Below are positions 41,770 through 52,619 of a stretch of 64,000 nucleotides of DNA, one piece after another. Below the pieces are notes generated by a model, which saw only the letters and a list, made by a program, of their open reading frames with translations, was not told where the DNA came from and did not search any database. Positions within the stretch are counted from its first letter, which is position 1, and the number at the start of each line of letters is the position of its first letter. A program made the translations under genes and the position numbers. The stretch spans positions 1-64,000 of the forward strand of contig JANYDS010000085.1 of the NCBI GenBank assembly GCA_025363475.1, written 5' to 3'. Origin of the DNA: Terriglobia bacterium. GTDB taxonomy: Bacteria; Acidobacteriota; Terriglobia; Bryobacterales; Bryobacteraceae.

Positions 41770-43331
41770 GATTTTTCGCGCTGATCTGCCCCTGTCTCTG
41801 GTTCTGTTCTGTCGCTTCCGCAGCCGAGTTACGCTTCGGCCTTTCGGGGGACCCCAAAACCTTTGACCCTCTTCACGTCCTCGACGACAACTCAGAAGTG
41901 GTCCGCTACCTCACCGCCGGAGTGCTGGTCCGGGTAAACCGCGTCACCGATAAAGTCGAGCCCGAACTCGCCGAATCGTACAAACTAAGCCCGGACGGTC
42001 GCGCCATCACCTTCAAACTCCGGCCCAACCTCAAGTTCTCCGACGGAACCCCGCTCAACGCCAGCGACGTAGCCCGCACGCTCAACACCGCGCTCGACCC
42101 CAAACAAGCCTCACCCAAAGGCGATACCTTCCGAACCGACCAGGGCGTACCCGTAGCAAAGGTGAACTCACCGCTTGAAATCACCATCCGCTATCCGGCA
42201 CCCAAGCCCGATCTCGAACGCCTCTTCGACGCACTCTCCATCATTCCCGTCAAAGCGGAAAAGATCCCCTCCTCAGCCGGTCCGTTCTTTGTCTCTGAGT
42301 ATCGCCCCGGTGAATCCATCCGGCTCACCCGCAATCCGTATTACTTTCAAAAACCGGCACTCGATTCCATCCGCCTCGATATTCAGCCCAACAAGGACAT
42401 CGAGCTCACCCGCTTTCTGCGCGGCGAACTGCATTTCATCAATAAGCTCGATCCGGAAAGTTTCGATCGCGTAGCCAAAGAGAAACCCGCTGCCGCCCGC
42501 AACCTTGGCGCGTCCCTTGATTCAGACCTCCTCTGGTTCAATCAGGCACCTTCTTCCAGCGTGCCTGAGTGGAAGCACAAATGGTTTACTTCCACCGCGT
42601 TTCGCCATGCCATCAGCGAATCGATTCATCGCGATGACATTGCCCGCCTGGTCTTTCGTGGTCACGCTCATCCAGCAGCCGGCCCGGTTTCCCCTGCCAA
42701 TAAGTTCTGGTTTAATGCGCAGCTGAAGCCGCTGCCTTATGACGCTGCAGCGGCGTCGAAGGCCCTCGCCTCTGAAGGTTTCAAACTCACCGGCGGTGTA
42801 CTCAAAGATCGCGACGGCCATCCTGTCGAGTTCTCACTCATTACGAATGCGGGCAACCGTCCGCGGGAAGCCATGGCGGCCGTCATTCAGGACGATCTCA
42901 AGAAAATCGGCATCAGGGTCAACATCGTCACCCTCGAAATGGGTTCGCTCATCGAGCGTATCGCCCGTACCGCGCAATATGAAGCCTGTCTGCTCAGCTT
43001 CACCAGCGTTGAAATTAACCCGACAGAACAGATGAATGTATGGCTCAGTTCCGGCGCACAGCACGCCTGGTGGCCTCTGCAAAAGACGCCAGGCACGCAG
43101 TGGGAAGCTCGCATCGATAAGCTGCAAATGAGCATGGCCTCCGAGCCTTCGCAGGCGCTGCGTAAGAAAGCCTTCGATGAATTCCAGCAGCTGGTAGTCG
43201 AACAGGAACCCATCATTTACCTGGTCAATCAGGATCACCTGAGCGCCATATCGCCAGCCTTAAAAGGCACCCAGCCAGTAGCCGCACCACCGCAAATTCT
43301 ATGGAACGTCGGGCAATTGCGACTTGAATAA
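41766..43331 (+). CDS. ABC transporter extracellular solute-binding protein, family 5
   Basis: The 521-residue SBP_bac_5 protein (OppA/DppA family) has a signal peptide ending near SVASAAE. The characteristic LRFGLSGDPKTFDPLHVLD, LKFSDGTPLNASDVARTL and FRHAISESIHRDDIARLVF motifs are present. It captures peptides or related solutes in the periplasm. The substrate cannot be told from sequence. It is translationally coupled to both neighbours. Confidence 0.92.
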   Translation: MRFFALICPCLWFCSVASAAELRFGLSGDPKTFDPLHVLDDNSEVVRYLTAGVLVRVNRVTDKVEPELAESYKLSPDGRAITFKLRPNLKFSDGTPLNASDVARTLNTALDPKQASPKGDTFRTDQGVPVAKVNSPLEITIRYPAPKPDLERLFDALSIIPVKAEKIPSSAGPFFVSEYRPGESIRLTRNPYYFQKPALDSIRLDIQPNKDIELTRFLRGELHFINKLDPESFDRVAKEKPAAARNLGASLDSDLLWFNQAPSSSVPEWKHKWFTSTAFRHAISESIHRDDIARLVFRGHAHPAAGPVSPANKFWFNAQLKPLPYDAAAASKALASEGFKLTGGVLKDRDGHPVEFSLITNAGNRPREAMAAVIQDDLKKIGIRVNIVTLEMGSLIERIARTAQYEACLLSFTSVEINPTEQMNVWLSSGAQHAWWPLQKTPGTQWEARIDKLQMSMASEPSQALRKKAFDEFQQLVVEQEPIIYLVNQDHLSAISPALKGTQPVAAPPQILWNVGQLRLE

Positions 43332-44085
43332 CGCGCTCGAATTCCGCATCTCCGCCAGTTACGGCAAAACCGAAGTTCTGCACAGCGTTGCAGGGACCAT
43401 CGCGCCCGGCGAAATCGTAGCGCTGGCAGGCCTGAGCGGCTCCGGCAAGAGTACCCTGGCACTGGCGCTGCTGCGGTTGTTGCATTACAGGGGTGGCTCA
43501 GTTACCGGCAGCATCACCGTGGAGGGCAGGGAACTAACCGGGCTCTCCGAAAGCGCGATGCGCAGTGTGCGTGGCAAGCTGATCGGCTATGTTCCGCAAA
43601 GCCCCGGTACTGCCCTCAACGAACGGCTGAAAGTGCGGACTCTTCTGGAAGAAACCTGGTCTGCCCATGCAGAGGGCGCGGGTTCATTCGGGGCCTTGCT
43701 TGAAAGCGTCCAGTTACCCGGAGATCAAGTTTTCCTCAACAAACGCGCAGGTGAACTCAGTACCGGCCAGGGGCAAAGGCTCCTGATCGCTTTCGGCATC
43801 ATGCACAAGCCCGCTGTGCTGCTGGCGGATGAACCCACCAGTGCGCTCGATGTGATTACCCAGGCGGCCGTACTGAAACTGTTCGCGGAGTTAAATCAGA
43901 AAAACGGAACAGCCATGCTCTTCATCTCGCATGACCTGCTGTCAGTAGCTTCCATCAGCCACCGTGTGGATATTCTGCACGAAGGCAAAATCGTGGAATC
44001 CGGCCCGCCGGGGAAGATTTTCAGTGCGCCGGAGCATCCGTTCACCAGATCACTGGTGGACGCGATGCCCCGCCGCATGGATTAA
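43324..44085 (+). CDS. ABC transporter ATP-binding protein, DppD/OppD-like
   Basis: The 253-residue ATPase has Walker A GLSGSGKSTLAL (near residue 37), a Q-loop region, the signature motif LSTGQGQRLLIAFGIMH and Walker B VLLADEPTSALDV. It lacks the C-terminal oligopeptide/dipeptide transporter extension common in DppD, although it ends HPFTRSLVDAMPRRMD near it. The start is TTG at 43324, inside the end of the preceding gene. Only one ATPase gene is present. Dpp systems usually have two, so this may act as a homodimer or use an ATPase from elsewhere. It converges tightly with gyrA (6 bp). Confidence 0.9.
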   Translation: MNNALEFRISASYGKTEVLHSVAGTIAPGEIVALAGLSGSGKSTLALALLRLLHYRGGSVTGSITVEGRELTGLSESAMRSVRGKLIGYVPQSPGTALNERLKVRTLLEETWSAHAEGAGSFGALLESVQLPGDQVFLNKRAGELSTGQGQRLLIAFGIMHKPAVLLADEPTSALDVITQAAVLKLFAELNQKNGTAMLFISHDLLSVASISHRVDILHEGKIVESGPPGKIFSAPEHPFTRSLVDAMPRRMD

Positions 44086-44091
44086 ATCAAC

Positions 44092-46689
44092 TTATTGAAC
44101 TACAGGCGCCTGTTCTTCCCCGTCTTCCTTCTCAACCGCTTCGGGGATCAAACAAGCCGCCGCCACCTGATCCGGTTCTTCCATCCGCACCAGCCGCACG
44201 CCCTGCGTTGACCTGCCGGCCTGACGGATTTCAGTCGAATCAATCCGGATCATCTTGCCATCACGAGTGACAATCATCAGTTCCGAATCTTCCTTCACCG
44301 AAAGCACGCCCACCACCTTGCCGGTCTTCTTGGTGGTCTTCATGTTGATGACGCCTTTGACGCCGCGGTTAGTAAGCCGATAATCGGTCACCTTAGTCCG
44401 CTTGCCATAGCCGAGTTCAGAGATGGAAAGGATCAAACCATCCTCGCCAATCACTTCCGAACCAACAATGAAATCGCCGGCTGCCAGATCCATCCCGCGC
44501 ACACCGCGCGCCGGACGGCCCATAGCCCGCACCTTGTCTTCCGGGAACCGAATCGCCTGACCATCATGCGAGGCCAGGAAAATGTAATCCTTGCCGGAAG
44601 ACAGCCGTGCCGCAATCAGTTCATCGCCATCATCCACGCCAATTGCGATGATTCCGCGCGCCATCGGATTATCGAACTCTGTAAGTTCAGACTTCTTGAT
44701 GACACCGTCTTTGGTAACCATCACGATGTACTGGTCTGAATCAAACTTACTCACGGGCAGGAAGGCTTTAACGGTCTCATCCGCCTGCAGGTTGATCAGG
44801 TTCGAAATATGCTTGCCCTTGCCCACCGTCGAAGCATCGGGGATCTCATAAATCTTGAGCCAGTAAACCCGGCCCTTGTTCGTAAAGATCAGCAGGTAAT
44901 TATGGGTGGACGAAACGAGGAAATATTCAACAAAATCCTCATTGCGCGTACCCATCCCGATGCGGCCCTTGCCGCCGCGGGTCTGCCGCCGATAGGTATC
45001 AACAGCCGTGCGTTTCAGGTACCCGCCATGGGTCACCGTCACAGCCATATCTTCCACCGCCACCAGATCTTCCAGACGAATCTCGCCCGGGTCATCAATG
45101 ATCTTGGTGCGGCGCTCATCGCCGAACGCTTCCTTCACTTCCATGAGTTCGCTGATCATCAGCGCCTTCAAGACAGCTTCGGAACCCAGGATTTCGAGGT
45201 ACTCGCCAATACGCCGCTGAATATCGCCCAGTTCGTTGGCAATCTTCTCCTGTTCCATGCCGGTAAGGCGCTGCAACTGGAGTTCAATGATGGCTTGAGC
45301 CTGGCGTTCAGAAAGCTGGCGCAGCGGAGCATCTGCCCCTGCCGCCGTCAGGTAAAGATCGTTGAAAATGAATTGCGTAGATGCCGCAACCAGTGATTCC
45401 CGCGCTTCTTTCGGGGAACGCGCGGCGCGGACAATCCGGATCACTTCGTCAATATTGTCGAGCGCAATACGGAACCCAAGCAACAAATGCTCGCGTTCAC
45501 GTGCCTTGCGCAGTTCATAATCGGTCCGGCGGCGCACCACATCAGCGCGGTGCTCAATGAAGTACCGGATCGTCGACAGCAGCCCCAGCTCGCGCGGCTG
45601 ACCGTTCACAATCGAAAGATTGATGATGCCAAAACTGGTCTGCAGCTGGGTGTTCTTGTAGAGGTTGTTGAGTACCACCTCAGCCTGCTCGCCGCGCTTC
45701 AGTTCATAAACGATGCGCATGCCATCGCGATCGCTCTCATCGCGAATTTCCGAGATGCCTTCAATCTTCTTTTCGTTGACCAGCGCAGCCGTATTCTCAA
45801 TCAGGCGCGACTTATTCACCTGATAAGGCAGTTCGCTGACAATAATCTGCTGCCGGTCCTTGCCCATCGGCTCAATATCAGCTTTGGCGCGAATGCGCAG
45901 CGAGCCGCGGCCCGTGCGGAATGCATCGCGGATACCCTGGCGGCCCAGAATGAAACCGCCCGTGGGGAAGTCCGGCCCCAGCACCGTCAGTTCAATCACT
46001 TCAAGCGGTGTGGAAGGTTCGCGGATCAGTTGAATGGTCGCATCAATGATCTCGCTCAGATTATGCGGCGGGATATTGGTAGCCATGCCGACCGCGATAC
46101 CCGACGACCCGTTAACCAGCAGATTGGGAATACGGGTCGGCAGCACTTCCGGCTCGAATTCGCTCTCGTCATAGTTGGGACGGAAATCGACTGTTTCCTT
46201 GTCGATATCCATCATCAGATACATCGCAATCTTCGACAGACGCGCTTCGGTATACCGCATCGCCGCTGGCGGATCGCCATCGACGGAACCGAAATTCCCC
46301 TGACCATCAACCAGCGGATAGCGCATGGCAAACGGCTGCGCCATACGGACCAGTGAATCGTACACAGACGCATCGCCATGCGGATGGAACTTACCCAGCA
46401 CCTCGCCAACGATCTTGGCGCACTTGCGCGTGGGGCGATTCGCCACCAGACCCATCTCGCTCATCCCAAAAAGGATGCGTCGGTGAACGGGCTTCAGACC
46501 ATCACGAATATCGGGTAAAGCACGGCCCACAATTACGCTCATCGCGTAATCGAGGTACGAGCGTTTCATCTCGTCTTCGATGTTGATCTGGATGTGGTTA
46601 TTGGCACCATCGCCACCACCACCTTCCGGAGGCAGCGGTAACTGTGGAGGCGCAGGTGGACCCTGCGGAGGATTGTCCTGTTCAGCCAT
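44092..46689 (-). CDS. gyrA: DNA gyrase subunit A
   Basis: The 865-residue protein cuts and rejoins DNA as part of the type II topoisomerase that introduces negative supercoils. The catalytic Tyr is Y146 in [10 protein letters not shown]. The quinolone-determining region reads [13 protein letters not shown], with Ala107 at the position of E. coli Ser83. The C-terminal domain has the GyrA box QTRGGKG (near residue 560), so it is gyrase and not topoisomerase IV. The N-terminus has an extra Pro/Gly-rich 30 residues before the conserved [18 protein letters not shown]. gyrB is not adjacent. Confidence 0.97.
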   Translation of the reverse strand: MAEQDNPPQGPPAPPQLPLPPEGGGGDGANNHIQINIEDEMKRSYLDYAMSVIVGRALPDIRDGLKPVHRRILFGMSEMGLVANRPTRKCAKIVGEVLGKFHPHGDASVYDSLVRMAQPFAMRYPLVDGQGNFGSVDGDPPAAMRYTEARLSKIAMYLMMDIDKETVDFRPNYDESEFEPEVLPTRIPNLLVNGSSGIAVGMATNIPPHNLSEIIDATIQLIREPSTPLEVIELTVLGPDFPTGGFILGRQGIRDAFRTGRGSLRIRAKADIEPMGKDRQQIIVSELPYQVNKSRLIENTAALVNEKKIEGISEIRDESDRDGMRIVYELKRGEQAEVVLNNLYKNTQLQTSFGIINLSIVNGQPRELGLLSTIRYFIEHRADVVRRRTDYELRKAREREHLLLGFRIALDNIDEVIRIVRAARSPKEARESLVAASTQFIFNDLYLTAAGADAPLRQLSERQAQAIIELQLQRLTGMEQEKIANELGDIQRRIGEYLEILGSEAVLKALMISELMEVKEAFGDERRTKIIDDPGEIRLEDLVAVEDMAVTVTHGGYLKRTAVDTYRRQTRGGKGRIGMGTRNEDFVEYFLVSSTHNYLLIFTNKGRVYWLKIYEIPDASTVGKGKHISNLINLQADETVKAFLPVSKFDSDQYIVMVTKDGVIKKSELTEFDNPMARGIIAIGVDDGDELIAARLSSGKDYIFLASHDGQAIRFPEDKVRAMGRPARGVRGMDLAAGDFIVGSEVIGEDGLILSISELGYGKRTKVTDYRLTNRGVKGVINMKTTKKTGKVVGVLSVKEDSELMIVTRDGKMIRIDSTEIRQAGRSTQGVRLVRMEEPDQVAAACLIPEAVEKEDGEEQAPVVQ

Positions 46690-46711
46690 GTGTTTTTTGA
46701 GTTTAAGTCCT

Positions 46712-46717
46712 ATTATA
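46712..46717 (-). promoter_or_regulatory. candidate gyrA -10 box
   Basis: TATAAT reads on the minus strand at 46717-46712, 22 bp before the gyrA ATG (46689). The upstream hexamer at 17-bp spacing, TTCGCC, is a poor -35. The leader is short and has no obvious Shine-Dalgarno. Confidence 0.5.
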
Positions 46718-47088
46718 GCAGGAATTTAGGCGTTGGCGAACGCTCAGTTTCGAATCGACGGGAGAGGTTCGGGTGGTCAATTGAGGCAAAGATGTAGCTG
46801 GCGGATACGCACGGACCGAGGCGGACAGCTAATCAGTGCCACAGGCAGCGAAGCAGGTCGGTGCACTGGTTGCGGGCTAGTCTGGTTCTCGGGAGGCAGA
46901 GGGAGAAGCGCAAGCGTATATTATTGCAGGGCATGAGTTCCGGAAATGAAGGTTGTCTCATCCGAGTTAAGCAACACAATAGCCTTGATTAGCCTTGATC
47001 GATTGCTGCGCGATCCCGCCAATGCGGTCTCCTGCAATTTAAGGACTGGAAATCCGGGAATCCTGGCAGGAAATGAAGTGGGCATATC
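46718..47088. other. intergenic region between gyrA and the norZ remnant
   Basis: No credible gene is seen. A tandem direct repeat TAGCCTTGAT occurs at 46980-46989 and 46990-46999, about 90 bp before the norZ start, and could be a regulator site. A-rich purine stretches (GGCAGGAAATGAAG) lie just before ATG 47089. Confidence 0.4.
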
Positions 47089-49410
47089 ATGATCGACACG
47101 TCTGCCGACGCTGCGAGTCTTTCTCCGTGGTGGAGGCACTCGGCCATCCTCGTAATGATCGCTGGCTTCTCGGTTCTATCCTTTATCACAGTCCTGACCT
47201 ACACGAACGCTCCACCCATCCCCGGACAGGTCACGGATGGAACGGGGACTGTGGTGTTTACCGGAGCCGACATCCAAAAGGGCCAGGGGGTTTTCCTCAA
47301 GTACGGTCTCATGGAGCACGGGAGCCTGTGGGGCCATGGGGCTTACCTGGGTCCTGATTACAGCGCGGAGTACCTGCATCGGCTCAGCGAGGTAACTCGG
47401 GATACGATCGCGACCGGGAAGTACGGCAAACTCTTTGCGCAGCTCTCGCCTGACGAGCAGAGCGCCGTATCTGCGCGGACGATAACAGTGCTTAAGGAAA
47501 ACCGGTATGAACCAGCTTCGCGAACTCTCCGGTTTGCGCCGGGCGAGGTAGCCGCCTACCACATACAACTTCCCGAGTGGAGTGAGTACTTCACCAGGAA
47601 GGACGCCGCTCCCGGGCTGCCAGCCAACTATATTCGGGACCCCGGAGAGCGTAAAGCTCTGACGGCCTACTTCGCCTGGGCGGCTTGGGCCACAGCGGCG
47701 AATCGCCCTGGGAAGGATTACTCGTAAACCAACAACTGGCCATACGAGCCCATGGTGGGCAACCGTCCTTCCACCGAGGCCTATGTTTGGAGCGCCTTGA
47801 GTCTGATCACCCTCCTGTCAGGGATAGGTTTGATCCTCTTCGTCGTCGGCAAGTTCGACTACCTGGGCTGGAAGGGCGAGGGTGCCAGCTCCCAAATCAT
47901 GTATTCAGCCTTATCCCGCCCGAAAATATCTCCTCCTGCTTTGAATCTCACGCCCAGTGAGTGGGCTACGGGATGGTTCTTCGGCATCGTTCTTCGGCAT
48001 CGTGGCTCTCCTGTTCCTGGCTCAGGCATTTCTGGGAGGCCTGCTCACCCACTATCGGGTGGAGACAGGAGCTTTTTACGGGTTCGACATCGCCCGCTGG
48101 CTGCCCTACAACCTGGCGCGCACCGGGCACGTCCAACTCGCCATCTTCTGGATTGCAACGGCCTGGGTGGGCGGCGGCCTGTTCCTGGCGTCGTGGGTCG
48201 GTGGTGAGGAGCCCAGACACCAAAAGACCGGTGTCTACGCACTCCACGGGGCGCTCGTGGTGGTCGTCGTTGGCAGCTTGGGAGGCGAGTTCCTCGGCAT
48301 CAACGACAAGCTGGGGCATCTCTGGTTCTGGTTTGGTCACCAGGGTTCCGAGTACCTGGACCTCGGCCGGTTCTGGCAGTTCCTGTTGGCAATTGGCTTC
48401 CTCTTCTGGCTGTTTCTGATGTATCGGGCGCTCAAGCCCGCCTTCAGGATCCCCGACAAGCGCGAACTGTCCTCACTCTTCCTCTACGCGGCCGTGGCCA
48501 TTCCTGTCTTCTACCTGCCTGCCCTTTTGTACGGCCCTGACACGAACTTCGCCGTCATTGACAACTGGCGCTTCTGGATCATCCATCTCTGGGTGGAGGG
48601 ATTCTTCGAAATTTTTGCGACCGTGCTGGTGGCCATCATGTTCCATCAGATGGGGGTTGTCAGCGCCAGAACAGCCACGCGTCTGATCTACCTGGATGCC
48701 ATCCTGTATCTCACCGGCGGGATTATCGGCACAGGCCACCATTGGTACTTCACGGGCAAGGGACGCTCAACATGGGCCTGGCGTCGTGCTTCTCCGCTCT
48801 GGAAGTTGTGCCTCTGACGCTTTTTACTCTCGACGCCGGGGATTTCATCAAGCTGAGTAAAGCGCGGACTTCTCCACGCGATCACGATATGATCTCCGGC
48901 CAGAAATGGTCCATCTACCTCCTCATGGCCGTCGGTGTCTGGAACTTTGTCGGCGCGGGGGTCTTCGGTTTTCTGATCAACCTGCCAATCGTGTCCTACT
49001 TCGAGGTTGGCACCACGCTCACTGCCAATCACGCGCATGCTGCAATGTTTGGTGTGTTTGGGATGTTGGCCCTGGCAGTCCTGGTCTTCTGCCTCAGGGC
49101 CATGCAATCCGACACTATATGGGAGGGGACGGAGAAGTTCGTCCGGGTGGGCTTCCGGGGTGCTAATGCGGGCCTTGCGCTCATGGTCATCCTGGATCTG
49201 TTCCCCGGAGGAGTGATCCAGCTCTGGGATTCCATCGCCAACGGGTATTGGCACGCGCGCCGTCTGACATTTCTGATGGGCGGCACCTACCACAAGCTGG
49301 AATGGCTGCGCGTGGTGGGGGATATGGTCTTCCTCTTCGCCGGCGCGCTGCCCATCACGCTCGGCGCGCTGCGCAGTGTGTGGAAAAGGGAGCTCTCCCC
49401 CATGGCCTGA
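47089..49410 (+). pseudogene. quinol-dependent nitric oxide reductase (qNor), inactivated by three lesions
   Basis: The combined translation is a nearly complete qNorB (NorZ) of about 770 residues. The N-terminal fused domain (IPGQVTDGTGTVVFTGADIQ, then KGQGVFLKYGLMEHGSLWGH) is followed by a heme-copper oxidase-like core. The core keeps its His-rich motifs: TGHVQLAIFWIATAW, HLWVEGFFEIFATV, IIGTGHHWYFTG and ANHAHAAMFGVFG. The lesions are: TAA at 47725-47727, where Tyr is expected (GKDYS-stop-TNNWPYEP); a 13-bp tandem duplication of TTCTTCGGCATCG (47977-47989 and 47990-48002) that shifts frame; and a one-base loss at about 48753-48762 (YFTGQGTLNMG expected). The remaining frames are well conserved, so inactivation seems recent. 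It would have reduced NO to N2O in the membrane. Confidence 0.9.
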
Positions 49411-49564
49411 AGGCTGCACCCCACCGGAATCCCCGGAGCGCCCGCAAGGCCGGAATACTGTGCGGAATTGACCGAGACGATCATCCCAACCGGAAGCTGC
49501 ACGGCAGGCGTGGAACCCAGCATCGATATCAGCCAGGTACCGTTGAGTCGAGGTCCCAGAGGTG

Positions 49565-49810
49565 CTGGCGAGCGTGATCTTCCACTGGCCTGGCGCGGCA
49601 GACTTTCTCGTTGGTCTCAATCAAAGTCCGGCTCAGATCCTGATACGTTCGGAAACGGGCGATCTCTCGCTCGGCTTTACGCTGAGCAGCCTGGGCTCGG
49701 AAAGATCTCCGTAACCGTCTTGCCCTGCAACTTGTAAGTCAGCCGCAGATTGGGACCATGGCCAGGATCGTCCGGGTTCCTCGTGGCGTCCTTGTCGAGT
49801 AAGTCCGACC
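49565..49810 (-). pseudogene. DUF6788-like, transposase-associated protein remnant
   Basis: On the minus strand, one frame (from about 49806) reads RNPDDPGHGPNLRLTYKLQG and KTVTEIF. A second frame continues AQRKAEREIARFRTYQDLSR, TLIETNEKVCRARPVE. This pattern (PGHGPN, TYK.QGKTVTE, QKAEREIAEFR) is one I recall from DUF6788-type proteins common in acidobacteria. One frameshift separates the parts, and the N-terminal CGKP-type motif is missing. It is fused at its upstream side to another gene remnant. Confidence 0.55.
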
Positions 49811-50245
49811 GGAGTAGTCCGAGTCGTTCGACTGGGGATTCGCTTTGATTTGGGGGGGAGGACGAAATGCAAAACGAGATCCGAAGCCGATGATTCCTAC
49901 CGTCGCGTCTTGTCCATCGCAACCCGGAATGGTCCGGTCCAGAGGATCCAGCGTCACTGTAGTTCCAGACGAATTCCCGATCTTGAGCCGCACACTCTTG
50001 TAGCCTGCCCTTCGGATCACCATCGCGGATGCCTTTGTGGCCACTTCGAAGCTCCCGTTCAGTTCGGTATTTCGGTCCAGAGGATTGCGGTCCGGTGTGA
50101 TTAAATTGGGCTCCAGAGATGGGGCGTCCATCGGGATCGAGGACAACGCCTGACATTAATGAAATTGCGGCAACAGGAGTTCCTGATTCGTCTGTGCCTG
50201 TATCTGCGAGACGGCAAGAATTACGCTCATGACAAGGGTTCGCAT
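49790..50245 (-). pseudogene. exported CarboxypepD_reg-like protein, frameshifted and truncated
   Basis: ATG 50245 begins a signal peptide (MRTLVMSVILAVSQIQAQ) that soon meets a stop. In another frame SGVVLDPDGRPISGAQFNHT continues a carboxypeptidase regulatory-like beta-sandwich. In a third, NTELNGSFEVATKASAMVIR, RAGYKSVRLKIGNSSGTTVT and GIIGFGSRFAFRPPP carry on toward about 49800. At least two indels are required. The 3' end is lost where the DUF6788-like remnant starts. Similar exported proteins occur widely in acidobacteria. Confidence 0.6.
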
Positions 50246-50251
50246 AAGTCT

Positions 50252-52579
50252 CTATTTTGCTATTGCCGCCTGCAGGGATTTCACTCGTTCTTCGGACCCC
50301 ATGAAAATGTTCGTCGATACCTGCCGATATTTGAGCATCTGGCGGTAAAGGTAATCGTCGAGCGTGGCGTTGATTCCCCAGCCGGCAAGATAGGAAAGTT
50401 TGAGGTCGGCATCGCGGTTGATGGGGGAGCCTTTAGTCCACTGGCCCACGTCGGAGTGCTGGCCCGCGTAGGTGGACAACAGGTCCTGAGAACTGCCCAC
50501 GCCAACTTCTTTCAGTGATTGCAGGACCGGCTGATAGTCGGCCCGGTCGAGGCGTTGAGCTACTTCGTCGAGGTTGATCTTCAGCGGTTCCAGCTGGCCC
50601 ATGAAGACCATATCGTAGCCGAGTCCCTCGCGCGTGTTCGCCCACACCGTGGCATACGGAAAGGCGTCAAAGAAAGTCTCCAGCTCGCTCTTGATGGTGG
50701 CCTCGTCGGTTTCATACAGCGGCACGTAGAGCGAGAAATAGCCGCCGGGGTTGAGGTGGCTCTTGACGGATTCGAAGTACTCCTTCGAGTAGAGCGCAGC
50801 GGTGCCTTTGACAAAAACATCCAGCGGGTCAGAGGCGATGATGTCGAATTTTTCCTTCGTCGTAAGCAGGTAGTGGCGGGCATCGTCAAAAACGACATGT
50901 GTTTTCGAATTGAGAAAAACGTTGTAATCCTGCTTGCCGAAGAACTCGGTCGAGGTGGGCGGGATCACCGGTTCAATTTCGCAAATGGTGATTTTCTCTA
51001 TTCCAGGGTAGCGCGTGAACGTACCCGCGGATACGCCCGCGCCGAAGCCAATGCCCAGTACGGATTTTGGATTGGGATGAAGAATACCAGGCAGATGGCC
51101 CACCATGCGCTGCAGTTTCATGTCGAAAATTTCAGTAGTGGCTTCGACATGGCCGTTGACGTTGACGTAAATGGTTCCGTTGTTCCAGCGGGAAATCGCG
51201 ACCGACGAATTGCGCCCTTCCACCACTTTGAGGATGGTGGATTGTCCGGTATTGCGAACCATCTGGCGTCCGTAAGCGATCAGTTCACCCGGCGTTTCAG
51301 GCACGCCCCAGGCAAGAGCGATGGCGAGGACGGCAGTGATGCCGGTAATCAGTGCGCGGCTCTGGAACGCAATGATGCCACTCAGCGCCGACAGGATCAG
51401 GATGAGGCGCGTGGAGTTTTGTGTGCCAATCCATGGGATCAGGAACAGACTCACCGCGAGTGCGCCAATAATGCCCCCGAAGGTGTTAGCTGCGTAGATG
51501 TTGCCGGTCACGCGTGAAGGGTCTTTGTCTGTTGACCTGACCGCCGCCGCGCAGGCCAGCGGAAAGCTCGCACCCCAGAGCAGGGCAGGGGGCAGAATGG
51601 CCCAGACGCAACGTTTGAAGTCGAGCTGGAACATCACCCAGGGGCTATTGGTGGTGAGCACTTCGTCCTGCCAGAACGGGAGCACTTTGGTGATCAGCAA
51701 TGCAGTCCAGAGGATGCCCAGGATCAGGAATATCTGTGACCAGCCAAGCGCAATGCGGGGGCGGACGTACTTAATGATGGGAGATGCTGCTGCGCCGCCG
51801 ATTGCAATCCCAATGAGGAACACGGCGAGGATGATCGAAAAAACGTAGACCGTGGCGAGGAGCAGCATGCCCATCAGGCGCGTCCAGATGACCTCGGCTC
51901 CGAGGGCGCAGGCTCCGGAGAGCGCCGCTACGGCATAGATTTTCCAAAGCGCAATATCGGCCTCTGCAGCGGGAACTACAGGCTCCACCAGAGGTGCTTC
52001 AGCGTTCGGTTTGCTTGAAGCCAACAGCCAGCTTGCAGCGGCGACGGCGATGTTCAGCGCGGCTGCCGCATATGCCGCCGTAGCCATATCGAAAACTCGC
52101 AGCAGGTAGAAACCGGCGAAGAGACAACCGAAGACCGCACCGGCGGTATTGGCTCCATACAGGGCCGGAGTGGCGTTCACCCAGCGGACGATGGCGGGCA
52201 GTGATGCGCCCATCAGGATGGTGGAGGGCAGCATCGCAATGGCGGCGATCACGGCGCGCAGCAGCAGGCCCGTCATGCCGTTTTCGGCTCCCACGATGTA
52301 GGCGCGGCTAATGAGGGGCATCGCAAACGTGACGACAATGCCCAGGATGGCGATGCCGAATTCAATGGCGGCGTAGACACGCAGAGGGTGCTTGCCTGCG
52401 AGCCTGAGGCGGGGGAACCAGAGACTACCGATGCAGAGTCCGCCCATGTAGGTGGCGAGCAGGATTCCGAGGGAGACTGAGGTGGACCCGAGTGCCAGTT
52501 GCAGTTGCTGGTACCAGGCGACTTCATATATGAGCGCGGAACAGCCGCTGGCTGCGAACAGGAGTAGGATGAGGGGCAA
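50252..52579 (-). CDS. fused MFS-like membrane and spermidine synthase-like protein
   Basis: The 775-residue protein combines about 12-13 TM helices (residues 1-430) with a C-terminal SpeE-like methyltransferase fold. The latter has the SAM-site-like VLGIGFGAGVSAGTFTRYPG (near 500), ICEIEPVI and FDDARHYLLTTKEKFDII ASDPLD motifs. The family is annotated as fused MFS/spermidine synthase; its reaction is not established. The start is TTG at 52579, 40 bp after the ABC permease gene, and it may be the last gene of the polysaccharide unit. Confidence 0.85.
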   Translation of the reverse strand: MPLILLLFAASGCSALIYEVAWYQQLQLALGSTSVSLGILLATYMGGLCIGSLWFPRLRLAGKHPLRVYAAIEFGIAILGIVVTFAMPLISRAYIVGAENGMTGLLLRAVIAAIAMLPSTILMGASLPAIVRWVNATPALYGANTAGAVFGCLFAGFYLLRVFDMATAAYAAAALNIAVAAASWLLASSKPNAEAPLVEPVVPAAEADIALWKIYAVAALSGACALGAEVIWTRLMGMLLLATVYVFSIILAVFLIGIAIGGAAASPIIKYVRPRIALGWSQIFLILGILWTALLITKVLPFWQDEVLTTNSPWVMFQLDFKRCVWAILPPALLWGASFPLACAAAVRSTDKDPSRVTGNIYAANTFGGIIGALAVSLFLIPWIGTQNSTRLILILSALSGIIAFQSRALITGITAVLAIALAWGVPETPGELIAYGRQMVRNTGQSTILKVVEGRNSSVAISRWNNGTIYVNVNGHVEATTEIFDMKLQRMVGHLPGILHPNPKSVLGIGFGAGVSAGTFTRYPGIEKITICEIEPVIPPTSTEFFGKQDYNVFLNSKTHVVFDDARHYLLTTKEKFDIIASDPLDVFVKGTAALYSKEYFESVKSHLNPGGYFSLYVPLYETDEATIKSELETFFDAFPYATVWANTREGLGYDMVFMGQLEPLKINLDEVAQRLDRADYQPVLQSLKEVGVGSSQDLLSTYAGQHSDVGQWTKGSPINRDADLKLSYLAGWGINATLDDYLYRQMLKYRQVSTNIFMGSEERVKSLQAAIAK

Positions 52580-52619
52580 TTGGTGAGGTTATCACGCGTC
52601 GCCGAAAAGATAGACCAGA

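Noticed and set aside
50519-51517. 332-aa plus-strand ORF
   Set aside because: It is antisense to the MFS/spermidine synthase-like gene, and the opposite strand carries clear domain motifs.
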